Below, piece by piece: positions 56,415-64,000 of a stretch of DNA of 64,000 bases. Source of the DNA: Chloroflexota bacterium. Lineage in GTDB: Bacteria; Chloroflexota; Anaerolineae; Aggregatilineales; Phototrophicaceae. How positions within the stretch are numbered: position 1 is the stretch's first letter; every line of letters starts with the position of its first letter. Location of the stretch: the NCBI GenBank assembly GCA_020161935.1, contig JAIUNI010000008.1, positions 248,001 to 312,000 of the forward strand, read 5' to 3'. The notes under the pieces were generated by a model, which ran no database searches, was not told where the DNA came from, and worked only from the letters and a program-made list of their open reading frames with translations. A program made the position numbers and the translations under genes.

Positions 56415-58049
56415 TTAGTAGCTGCGTTTGCGCTTGGCGGCCCGACTAATCTCATCCTCTGGAATTTCTTCGAGTTCGCCGTCATCCGTCAGGCGCATCG
56501 GTACATCGTTCTTCGGCTTCTCGTATATAAGGCTGCGTTCGCGCTCGCGGTCAATCTCACGCTGAATTTCTTCCTCAAACCGCGCCGCGCCCGCCCCATA
56601 TTTGTTGTAGTAGCTAAAGAAATGAATCGCCATGCCGATGCCCCAGAAGAACGTGGGGAAAATCGGCCACGGGAAACCGTCACCGGGGTTGCTGAGAAAG
56701 ACCAACCACAACACCGAGTTCACCACAATATACGGAATGGCGTGGGCAATCACCCCTGCCCGTTCTTTGTACTTCTTCTCAATCCGTTCGCGGATGCGTT
56801 CTTCCGCAGAAATTTGCGTTGGCGGTTTGTTCGCTTCATAAGCCGCCGACCGTGCGCCTTCCTTGGCCGCTTCTTCAATCGACGCGCCTAAACTTTCCGC
56901 CCATGTCGCGCCTTTTTCGACATTCTCTTTAATGCGTTCGCCGAGCCGCTTCCAGTCGTTGCCGCTGTCAAACTTGAATTCGTAGATTTTGTGCTGGCGT
57001 TTGCCCTCGCCCCGCCGCTTGGTACGAATGTCCACATGCGACGGCACGTCGGGTTCGGGCGGCTTTGGCGGCAGCGGCGCGGGGATGCTCGGTTGGACAG
57101 GCGCGGCTTTGACAGGCGTTTCGGTACTCACCGTCGGCACGTCATCCAGCAGTCCATCCTGCATCCGCGAGAACGACTGCGCCGCAACCTCATTCCGGTT
57201 CTCCGGCAGCGCGGTCAAACCTGCCGCCGCACACGCCTGTTTGAAAGCGTTGACCATATCGACCGCCGTGTCGTAGCGGTCAGCCGGTTTCTTCGCCAGC
57301 GCCTTGACTAACACCGCTTCCACCTGCGGCGGCACCGCCGGATTAATCGTGCTGGGCAGTGGCAAATCGGTATAAATATGGTCATGCACGACGGCATAGG
57401 GTGTATCCGAGTTATACGGCACGCGCCCCACGACCATCTCGTATAAGATCACGCCCAGCGAATACACATCCGTGCGCGGGTCAAGCTCGGCTTGTCCGCT
57501 GGCCTGTTCCGGCGAAATATACTGCGGCGTACCGAGGATCATATCGGCGCTCAAGGTGGAAGCACCCGCCTTCGCCACCCGCGCAAGCCCGAAGTCCGTC
57601 AGGAATGGCACACCGTTGGCATCAATCACGATGTTCGAGGGTTTAATATCGCGGTGCAGCACGCCGTTACGGTGGGCATACGTCAACGCCGAGGCAATAT
57701 CATCCATCACGCGGGTAATATCCGGCAGCGGCATTGGCCCGCGTGAGAGAACGCGCTTCAGCGTTTCGCCCTCGATGATCTTCATCACCAAAAACGGCTG
57801 GCCTTCAACCTCGTCAAAGTCATACACCGGTACGATGTGGGGGTGTTCCAGCTTGGCGACGATCTGCGCCTCACGCTCGAATCGTGCGAGGAAGCCAGCA
57901 TCGTCCAGAAAGGCTTTGTGCATCACCTTAATCGCCACGAAACGATCAAGCCGTGGGTGGTGCGCCTTATAAACGGTCGCCATCCCACCATGCCCAAGCT
58001 GCCCAACAATCTGGTAAGGCCCTACCGTTTGTCCGGGGTTTAGTGCCAT
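56415..58049 (-). CDS. Ser/Thr protein kinase fused to a C-terminal 2TM domain
   Basis: A 544-residue membrane-tethered Hanks-type kinase. The kinase domain (~9-265) has G-loop QLGHGGMATVYKA, Lys in VAIKVMHK, Glu in FEREAQIV, the catalytic loop VLHRDIKPSNIV, TDFGLARV, the activation-loop end GTPQYISPEQASG, and DVYSLGVILYEMVVG. All catalytic residues are present. A Pro-rich linker and a basic helical stretch (~280-410) lead to the 2TM domain (~425-505) and the tail MRLTDDGELEEIPEDE. There is no PASTA or other extracellular sensor, so input may come through the bilayer or 2TM partners. The start is ATG 58049, ten bases after GGGAG; GTG 58067 is less likely. Confidence 0.92.
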   Translation of the reverse strand: MALNPGQTVGPYQIVGQLGHGGMATVYKAHHPRLDRFVAIKVMHKAFLDDAGFLARFEREAQIVAKLEHPHIVPVYDFDEVEGQPFLVMKIIEGETLKRVLSRGPMPLPDITRVMDDIASALTYAHRNGVLHRDIKPSNIVIDANGVPFLTDFGLARVAKAGASTLSADMILGTPQYISPEQASGQAELDPRTDVYSLGVILYEMVVGRVPYNSDTPYAVVHDHIYTDLPLPSTINPAVPPQVEAVLVKALAKKPADRYDTAVDMVNAFKQACAAAGLTALPENRNEVAAQSFSRMQDGLLDDVPTVSTETPVKAAPVQPSIPAPLPPKPPEPDVPSHVDIRTKRRGEGKRQHKIYEFKFDSGNDWKRLGERIKENVEKGATWAESLGASIEEAAKEGARSAAYEANKPPTQISAEERIRERIEKKYKERAGVIAHAIPYIVVNSVLWLVFLSNPGDGFPWPIFPTFFWGIGMAIHFFSYYNKYGAGAARFEEEIQREIDRERERSLIYEKPKNDVPMRLTDDGELEEIPEDEISRAAKRKRSY

Positions 58050-58171
58050 GCCCTTATTCGCTCCCACATTGGCTAAAGCATCACCGTCATTATAACTGAA
58101 ACGCGATCAATTCCCCTAGCGTTATACGCAATTTAACATTGGATGGTTCGCGAGAACACGCGCTTCTGAAT

Positions 58172-58207
58172 CAAAAAAGGGGATACAGCCGCGCCGTATC
58201 CCCCTTT
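58172..58207 (-). terminator. terminator of the large secreted protein gene
   Basis: GGGGATAC/GTATCCCC (58179-58186 and 58196-58203) with AAAAAA on its left gives TTTTTT on the minus strand, 11 bases after the stop codon. Confidence 0.8.
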
Positions 58208-58218
58208 CGGAGCCTAAC

Positions 58219-61200
58219 TTAGTTGGTGTAGGTGATGACCAAGCGCACCGCGCCGCTGCTGCCACCTTCAATCGCGCGGACGTACTTGCGTCCCCACCCG
58301 CCATCCCCTTGCAGAATAAGCGTGAGCGGGTTGCCGCTTTGCCAACCGCCGAGGTTAATCATCTCTTGCACAATCGTCTTTACGTCCGCCAGCGTATACC
58401 ATGTATTGGCTGACCACGCTTCGTCCGAAGTGTGTGCAATCCGCGCCGTTGTCAGCGCCCGCTGCGAAGGCAAGGCGTTCGCGGCAAAGACCGCACTGTT
58501 ACCCGCAGAGTCACCCGCGATGGTCAGGTTGATGGCAATCCACTGCTGGTTGACGCTGTAGAACTGCAACTGCGCGGAGGTAATGGTCGCCGTCTTGGGA
58601 ATGTTGACGCTGCTAAAGCGTAAGCCCGTGTAGCTGCTGGTTGTCCCCGCGCTGCCAATCCATAGTGTGCTGTTGGTCGAGTCCATCGTGCCGCTGACTT
58701 CATTCACATCATTGATGCCGCTGTCGATGCTCACAGTCACGGTATTGCCGCCTGAACCCGGCGTGGGCGAAGCAAGAGGCGGCACTGTCGGGAACGCAGG
58801 CAGTGTTGATGTTGGCGGCGGTGTGGCAGTGGGTGCATTGATGCCGTTCGGCATGACCATCACATCCACCCAGAAGTTATTCGCGTTGCTGGCTGTAACG
58901 GGGAAACTGCCGTTCGCCCCGCGTGTGAACACCCCATTCCCACCGGACGATGTGGTATCCGGCGCGGTGAGGATGCCGCTGACGACCGCGTTCACGAAGT
59001 AATTCCCCGTGTAGCTAAAGCGTCCGGTCGGGCTGTAGTACGACGCGATGTAGGTTGTGTTGGCGTTGATGGCAATCGGTGTCGCGAATGTGACCGTCTG
59101 CCAGCCGGAAGCCGTCTCGTTCATGAACACCGCCGTGCCGAGCAGCGTCCCGTTACCTGTCCACAGGTGTCCGGTATGCGTACCCGTATTGGTCGCGCCC
59201 TTGTAGAAGCGGATACCCGTCACCAGCGCGTTCACACTCGTGCGGAACTTCACGCCCAACTCAATCGGCGAGGTTCCCGCCACGTCGGCGACCGCCGGAG
59301 TCGCTGCGGTTGTCCACAGCGTATTCATGCCTACCGGCGTGCTGGTCGGTATCGGGGTCGGGGTCTTGGTCACGGTCGGAATCGGTGTCAGGGTCGGAAT
59401 CGGTGTCAGGGTCGGCATCGGGGTTGCGCCTGCGCCGCCCGCCGTCACCAGCACATCCACCCAATAGTTGTGTCCGGCGGCAGATGGGAAGGTGCCGCTT
59501 GGCCCCGGCATAAACACACCGTTGCCCCCCACGCTGCCGCTGCTCGGCGCGGTCAGGATACCACTCGTCCGTGCGCTGCTAAAGTAATTCGCTGTGTAAC
59601 TGAACTTACCTGTCGGGCTGTTGTACGAGGCGACATACACCGTGTTCGCGCTGATAGCGATGGGTGATGGGAACATAACCGTCTGCCAACCGGAAGCCGT
59701 TTCACCCGTGAAGGTGAATGTGGCAATCGGTGTCCCGTTGCTTGCCCACAAACGACCGACGTGCGTGCCGGTGTTGGCCGCGCTTTTCCAGAAGCGCATA
59801 CCCGTGACCAGCGCGTTCACGCTCGTCTGGAACTTCACACCCAGTTCAATCGGTGCCGTGCCGTTGTATTCGGCTACAGTCGGTACGGTTGCGGTCGTCC
59901 ACAGGCTCGCCGGTGGGATCGGTGTCGCGGTCGGCGGCGGCATGGGAGTTGCCCCCGCGCCACCCGGCACAACCTGAACATCTACCCAGTAGTTTTGTCC
60001 GGCGACGGTCGGGAAGGTGCCGCTTGGCCCCGGCATAAATACGCCGTTGCCACCCACGCTGCTGCTGCTCGGCGCGGTCAGGATACCGTTCGTCCGCGCA
60101 CTGCTAAAGTAATTGGCGTTATAGCTGAACTTACCGGTCGGGCTGTTGTACGACACGATATAAACCGTGTTCGCGCTGATGGCAACCGCAGAAGGGAGTG
60201 TAACCGTCTGCCAGCCGGAAGCCGTCTCATTGGTGAACGTCGCGCTGGCGATCAGCGCCCCGTTGCTCGCCCACAAGCGCCCGATGTGCGTACCCGTATT
60301 GCCCACCCCCTTATAGAAGCGGATGCCTGTCACCATCGCGTTCACGCTCGTCTGGAACTTCACACCCAGTTCAATCGGTGCCGTCCCGTTGTATTCCGAC
60401 GCGGGTATCGTCGCGTTCGTCCACAGGCTGGTGGCGGGTACCGGTGTCGCGGTGGGAACAAACAGGTTGAGATTGGCTGTATAAGTCGTATTGCCCGCTG
60501 GCACGGTGATGGTCTGCAACTGCGAACCGCCCTGCGACCAGTTCGCAAACGCATAGCTGCTGCTGCTGATCTGCTGCGGTGACGGCACGTTGATGCTGAA
60601 ACGCATCCCTACGACCCGCGTAATCGTGCGCGGCGCGGGGAAGATCGCGCCTTCAATCGTCACCTGACCGCCGGGCGGGTTGGTATTAAACGTCACGTCT
60701 GCCGTGATCGGGTTAATATCCTTCACCACTGTCGTCCGCTGTCCGCGCGAATCGGTGATGTGCAGATAGACGCGGTACCAGACAATCGGGTCAAGTTCGC
60801 CCGTGTTCGGGATGGTAAACTGCCCGCTTGAGCCTTCCAGATACGGCAGGAAGGGATGCGTGTGCGTGCTGTGGTGAAAGACAATTTCCCACGTAAACGC
60901 ACCGGCTGGCAGGGGTTCGTCATCGCTGGCGTTCGTCACCGCATACGACCATACGTCACCCGCGTAGAACGTGCTGCTCGCCGTGCGGCTGTTGTCCGTC
61001 AAGTTCGTCAGCACAATCTGGCCGGTCGCGGCTTGGTTGCCCGCGTAAATGACCAATGTGACGGGCGCTGATGTCGCCACCGGACTGCCGCTGTCCCGCA
61101 CTGTCAGCGTGACCGTTTTATTGCCAACCGTGGAGTAAGTTTTCGTGGTGGTTAGAGTGGATGTCGTCGTGCTGGTGCCGTCGCCGAAGTTCCAGACGTA

Positions 61201-62655
61201 GGTCAGCGGGTTATTGGCATCCGGGTCATACGAACCAGCAGCCGACAAGGTGTAAACGGTACTCAGCGGGCCGCTTTGTTTGTCGCTGGAAATAACGGCG
61301 ACCGGCACCTGATTTTGTGCCGAGGTATAGCGGATGCGGCGGATACCATCGACGCGATCAATTTCAGAGGTAAAGGTCAGATAGTAGAGGTTGCCGTCCG
61401 GCCCGCGCTTGAGGCCGATGATGCTCGACCCGTTTGTGCCAAAGTCCCCCGCCACCGTCTGCCATGCCGCAGTCGTCGCGTTATAGCTCAACCGCCGGAT
61501 GAACCCGCGCACCACATCCGCATAAAAGTAATTGTTGTTATACGCCGCAGGCCAACCTGCCGTGCCGATATAGAAGTCGCCGCCGATAATCGCCGAGTCA
61601 TAATTCGCGTTGATGTTGACGTGTGAATAAGAGGCCACCGGATTGTCGAACGTGGTCGCTTGGTACGGTGGTGAACAAACCACGCCGCCGGAGCAAAAGC
61701 CTTCGCGTTCGGGATGACCATAATTGCCACCCGCGCGAATCTGGTTCGCTTCTTCCCACGCGCCGCCGCCGACATCCCCCACGAATGGCGAACCGGCTCC
61801 CGGTATGCTGCCCATCGTCGGTTGAATCGTAAAGCGGAAGGGGTTACGCAAACCCGAAGCGTAAATTTCCTTACAAATGCCGCTGACCGTGCCGGGGGCA
61901 ATCGTAACGCAGTGCTTCGACCCCGCCGCCGTGTTATAGGGATTGCCGTTGGTCGTATAACCGCCGACATCTGCCGCATTCGGCAGGATACGCAGGATCT
62001 TACCGTTCAGCGTGCCGAGGTTCTGCGATGTCCATGACTGCCCGCCATCACCGGTCGAAATATACAGGTACCCATCGCTGCCAAAGCGCAAGTCACCCGC
62101 GTTGTGGTAGCCAATGTCGGTGATGATACTGTCGATCAGCACCCGCTCGCTGCCCGCGACTACCGTATCGCCGGACATCTTTAACCGCGATACCCGGTTG
62201 CGCGGGCCGGTTGCGATGCCATTGGTAAACGTATTGAACGCGCAGGCTTGTCCGGTGGTCGCCTGACGGGTGTAATAAATGTAGATATATCCATTGCTGG
62301 CAAAGTTCGGGTCTACGGCGATACCCAACAAGCCGCGCTCCGAGTCGCCGCAGGTGTTCACCGTATACGCCCGTGTGGGCAGCAGCGTCCCGTTCTTGAA
62401 CACGCGAATGCTAGCGAGGTTGCTGTCGTTCGAGTTCGCGCTGCCGCGTTCCAGCGCCAGCACACGCCCATCCGGCGTAAAGGTGAACGCACGCGGCGCG
62501 AGCAGCCCACCATAGGCCATCGTGTCTTCAAAACCGGCTGGCAGCGTCATTGGATTAGTCACCGCCGCGACCGGTGAAACCACAGTGGATAACGTCAAAA
62601 TGAAAATAAGTGGGATTACCTGTAAAGCCAGCCGGATTATTCGTCGTAACATCAT
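58219..62655 (-). CDS. secreted PQQ-glucose-dehydrogenase-like protein with PKD, three DUF4082 and a DNRLRE-like domain
   Basis: A 1478-residue exported protein. The signal peptide is at ~1-31 (RIIRLALQVIPLIFILTLSTVVSPVAA). Residues ~35-450 are a sorbosone/glucose-dehydrogenase-like six-bladed propeller (CGDSERGLLGIAVDPNF, HNAGDLRFGSDGYLYISTGDGG, ASGLRNPFRF). A PKD domain follows (~460-545, YVWNFGDGTS). Then come three near-identical ~155-residue DUF4082 modules (PIELGVKFQTSVNA...GWQTV), joined by Thr/Pro linkers, and a C-terminal DNRLRE-like domain (NDVNEVSG...LRFSSVNIP). It may oxidise or bind extracellular sugar. ATG 62655 has AAGGA seven bases upstream, and 62682 does not. PQQ use is unproven. 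Confidence 0.85.
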   Translation of the reverse strand: MMLRRIIRLALQVIPLIFILTLSTVVSPVAAVTNPMTLPAGFEDTMAYGGLLAPRAFTFTPDGRVLALERGSANSNDSNLASIRVFKNGTLLPTRAYTVNTCGDSERGLLGIAVDPNFASNGYIYIYYTRQATTGQACAFNTFTNGIATGPRNRVSRLKMSGDTVVAGSERVLIDSIITDIGYHNAGDLRFGSDGYLYISTGDGGQSWTSQNLGTLNGKILRILPNAADVGGYTTNGNPYNTAAGSKHCVTIAPGTVSGICKEIYASGLRNPFRFTIQPTMGSIPGAGSPFVGDVGGGAWEEANQIRAGGNYGHPEREGFCSGGVVCSPPYQATTFDNPVASYSHVNINANYDSAIIGGDFYIGTAGWPAAYNNNYFYADVVRGFIRRLSYNATTAAWQTVAGDFGTNGSSIIGLKRGPDGNLYYLTFTSEIDRVDGIRRIRYTSAQNQVPVAVISSDKQSGPLSTVYTLSAAGSYDPDANNPLTYVWNFGDGTSTTTSTLTTTKTYSTVGNKTVTLTVRDSGSPVATSAPVTLVIYAGNQAATGQIVLTNLTDNSRTASSTFYAGDVWSYAVTNASDDEPLPAGAFTWEIVFHHSTHTHPFLPYLEGSSGQFTIPNTGELDPIVWYRVYLHITDSRGQRTTVVKDINPITADVTFNTNPPGGQVTIEGAIFPAPRTITRVVGMRFSINVPSPQQISSSSYAFANWSQGGSQLQTITVPAGNTTYTANLNLFVPTATPVPATSLWTNATIPASEYNGTAPIELGVKFQTSVNAMVTGIRFYKGVGNTGTHIGRLWASNGALIASATFTNETASGWQTVTLPSAVAISANTVYIVSYNSPTGKFSYNANYFSSARTNGILTAPSSSSVGGNGVFMPGPSGTFPTVAGQNYWVDVQVVPGGAGATPMPPPTATPIPPASLWTTATVPTVAEYNGTAPIELGVKFQTSVNALVTGMRFWKSAANTGTHVGRLWASNGTPIATFTFTGETASGWQTVMFPSPIAISANTVYVASYNSPTGKFSYTANYFSSARTSGILTAPSSGSVGGNGVFMPGPSGTFPSAAGHNYWVDVLVTAGGAGATPMPTLTPIPTLTPIPTVTKTPTPIPTSTPVGMNTLWTTAATPAVADVAGTSPIELGVKFRTSVNALVTGIRFYKGATNTGTHTGHLWTGNGTLLGTAVFMNETASGWQTVTFATPIAINANTTYIASYYSPTGRFSYTGNYFVNAVVSGILTAPDTTSSGGNGVFTRGANGSFPVTASNANNFWVDVMVMPNGINAPTATPPPTSTLPAFPTVPPLASPTPGSGGNTVTVSIDSGINDVNEVSGTMDSTNSTLWIGSAGTTSSYTGLRFSSVNIPKTATITSAQLQFYSVNQQWIAINLTIAGDSAGNSAVFAANALPSQRALTTARIAHTSDEAWSANTWYTLADVKTIVQEMINLGGWQSGNPLTLILQGDGGWGRKYVRAIEGGSSGAVRLVITYTN

Positions 62656-62967
62656 TCGCTTATCCTTACAAAATGATCTCATTTATTACGTTAAACAACG
62701 CGGTAACGGATGTTATGTTGGGTAAATGAACAAACACGACCAATTGGCAGTACCTGAAAGAATAGCCGCTTCACCCATTATGAATGCGCGAACTGCGCTT
62801 TTGCAACCAAAATAATGTCAGGGAAACTAAACAATTGTCGTCGGTGTATGCAGGAAATTGTTTATCTGAGGGCAAGCCGCAGCCAAAGATCGCACATCCT
62901 AAAATGTATGCAGATCTGCTTACAACAAACTTACGAGGCTTTTAGTAACGAGGTTTTTTGAAGCGAA
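62656..62967. other. intergenic stretch, nothing recognisable
   Basis: These 312 bp lie upstream of the large secreted protein gene and downstream of a membrane protein gene on the same strand. They should hold the promoter of the former. I see no repeat of the listed families, no clear hairpin and no coding frame. Confidence 0.5.
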
Positions 62968-63549
62968 TTAGCCGCGCTTGAGGTAGGGTTCTATATCATC
63001 TTCGTCATAAAAATGATCATGCAGCGCTTCGCTCGCTTCGTCGGTTTGCGTCAAATGGCTGAAGTCGGATAGATCACGTTTGCGCTTCTCTGGCTTTCGT
63101 GTTTGGCTGTCCCGTTCGCGCCACATCACATAGCCGCTGTGCGCCAGCAGGATCATCAGCCATATCGGGTAAATCCAGAAGCCCTGCCCCTCACCCGGCT
63201 GCCGCGGTCCCGGCGGGCGTACCATCAACCACCACAGGAAAATCGCTGGCCCGAACGCCATAAACAACGAACTGTGCGCCGCTAAAACCATCCGCCGCCA
63301 GTACCGTTTGGCTGAACCCTCGGCATCGCCGTCCGCGCTTTCCCGCTGGCGAACACGGCCTAACATCAGCGTACACCCGTGCATCAGCCAGATGGCGATC
63401 CATGTGAAGTAAAAAATGCTCGACCCGACCGGCATCTTAAACCCCGCCGCTTCGAGCAGCAGGAAAAATGCCAGCATCAGCGTATGCAATCCCCAGAAAG
63501 CGTAAACCACGTACGGTCTGCTGACAGGGTAGTGTTTCGCTTTCGTCAT
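62968..63549 (-). CDS. hypothetical membrane protein
   Basis: A 193-residue protein with four hydrophobic segments: VVYAFWGLHTLMLAFFLLLEAAGF (~14-37), SIFYFTWIAIWLMHGCTLML (~44-63), MVLAAHSSLFMAFGPAIFLWWLMV (~87-110) and FWIYPIWLMILLAHSGYVMW (~125-144). It ends in a charged tail (RKPEKRKRDLSDFSHLTQTDEASEALHDHFYDEDDIEPYLK). The two helix pairs with a His each look like a duplicated 2TM unit, and the neighbour just upstream is a 2TM protein. However, the tail lacks the D-D-G-E-L motif. GGGAGGGG lies before ATG 63549. The role is unknown. Confidence 0.6.
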   Translation of the reverse strand: MTKAKHYPVSRPYVVYAFWGLHTLMLAFFLLLEAAGFKMPVGSSIFYFTWIAIWLMHGCTLMLGRVRQRESADGDAEGSAKRYWRRMVLAAHSSLFMAFGPAIFLWWLMVRPPGPRQPGEGQGFWIYPIWLMILLAHSGYVMWRERDSQTRKPEKRKRDLSDFSHLTQTDEASEALHDHFYDEDDIEPYLKRG

Positions 63550-63594
63550 ACGCCCCTCCCACCGAACTCACAATCCGTCTCAACCTGCCGATTA

Positions 63595-64000
63595 TCACTT
63601 GCGATTCTGTTGGTTAAGTTCTGCGTCTTCCACCACATCCGCATCATCCACGGCTTCCAGCTCACCGTCGTCGGTCAGCCGCATCAACCCTTTACGTTTG
63701 CTCTGTTCTTCCAGATCATTCAGCCCCACCCGCGCCATTTCCCGCCGCATTTCACGTCCGGTCGCGCGGTCACGTATCGAGCGTTCACCCCAACGTGAGT
63801 CCATAATCAGGCTTATAAACTGGAGCAGCAGCGCCACCCCCCAGCCCATGCTCACCATCACCAGCGCACTGGTACTCGGGTTGGTCAGCGTTCGGGTTAT
63901 CCCCGGCCAATTGATAAAATCTTCCCAATTGGGCGGCGTACCCCCGTTGTTCAGGTACATCTGCCAGCTCATAAATACGAAAAGGACGAACAAACCGAGG
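63595..64000 (-). CDS. 2TM-domain protein with DDGEL tail (C), cut by the window edge
   Basis: The 3' part of a gene whose start lies beyond 64000; the frame is open to the edge (LGLFVLFVFMSWQMYLNN). It has the end of helix 1, then a longer loop (GGTPPNWEDFINWPGITRTLTNPSTS), helix 2 (ALVMVSMGWGVALLLQFISLIM), a charged helix (ERSIRDRATGREMRREMAR) and the tail GLMRLTDDGELEAVDDADVVED. The tail matches that of the kinase at 56415 and proteins A and B, although 5.5 kb of other genes lie between. It lies 46 bp upstream of the four-helix protein. Confidence 0.78.
   Translation of the reverse strand, partial: LGLFVLFVFMSWQMYLNNGGTPPNWEDFINWPGITRTLTNPSTSALVMVSMGWGVALLLQFISLIMDSRWGERSIRDRATGREMRREMARVGLNDLEEQSKRKGLMRLTDDGELEAVDDADVVEDAELNQQNRK

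Noticed and set aside
55527..58049. PASTA-type cell-wall kinase
   Set aside because: The kinase lacks any extracellular PASTA repeats; its C-terminus is a 2TM domain with a cytoplasmic tail.

Overview
The window looks like a chromosomal segment of a Chloroflexota bacterium, most likely an Anaerolineae-type genome. This is inferred from gene content, not from a marker gene. The clues are lipid-anchored or secreted proteins with Thr/Pro-rich linkers, a PBP1A with a very long disordered N-terminus, Ser/Thr kinase and PP2C phosphatase genes, 2TM-domain proteins, XisH/XisI, Uma2, DUF433/DUF5615 and DinB genes, and intergenic space filled with short palindromic and 8-bp-periodic repeats. I saw no rRNA, tRNA, CRISPR array, transposase or replication origin.

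Layout. 1-8.1 kb: an S9 peptidase, an SH3b surface protein, then a minus-strand cluster of transketolase, xisH, xisI and xylulokinase, in which the XisHI pair lies between two pentose-phosphate genes. 8.1-10.6 kb: a repeat-rich stretch with an isolated phage packaging pair (DUF5681 protein and large terminase). The terminase carries intergenic repeat units in frame. 10.6-16.4 kb: a membrane protein, a DUF433/DUF5615 toxin-antitoxin-like pair, an RRM RNA-binding protein, and a TetR-DUF4386-SDR cluster with two probable operators. 16.7-24.7 kb: an M23 peptidase, a membrane-anchored TIR protein, a chromate transporter that also carries an in-frame repeat, a hydroxyacid-type dehydrogenase, an AIM24 protein, a secreted propeller-like protein and a methyltransferase. 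24.8-29.3 kb: an SDR, two paralogous 82-residue helical proteins, an HNH nuclease and an FtsX-type permease; a diverged copy of the permease C-terminus survives between the helical genes.

29.5-40.2 kb: a PP2C phosphatase, a 1436-residue PBP1A, an antitoxin whose PIN toxin seems to have been cut off after a few codons, two copies of a ~148-bp MITE-like element, lspA, and a divergent LysR / SLC13-type transporter pair. 40.2-46.5 kb: a five-gene operon (hypothetical, MoaD/ThiS-like, VOC, DinB, BNR-repeat protein), a BMP-family binding protein, Uma2, an orphan HicB and a secreted propeller-like protein. 46.6-53.4 kb: two adjacent giant acidic proteins built from dozens of W-L motifs (mostly P-D-W-L-S) with TPRs at opposite ends, then ndk. 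53.4-64 kb: an MFS transporter, a GAF protein, two 2TM proteins, a Ser/Thr kinase ending in the same 2TM domain, a 1478-residue PQQ-glucose-dehydrogenase-like secreted protein, a membrane protein and another 2TM protein cut by the window edge.

The best candidates for undescribed biology are: (1) the paired W-L-motif proteins; (2) the 2TM family, including a kinase fusion, that shares a C-terminal R-L-[TS]-D-D-G-E-L tail; and (3) mobile short repeats that have entered protein-coding genes in frame at domain junctions.
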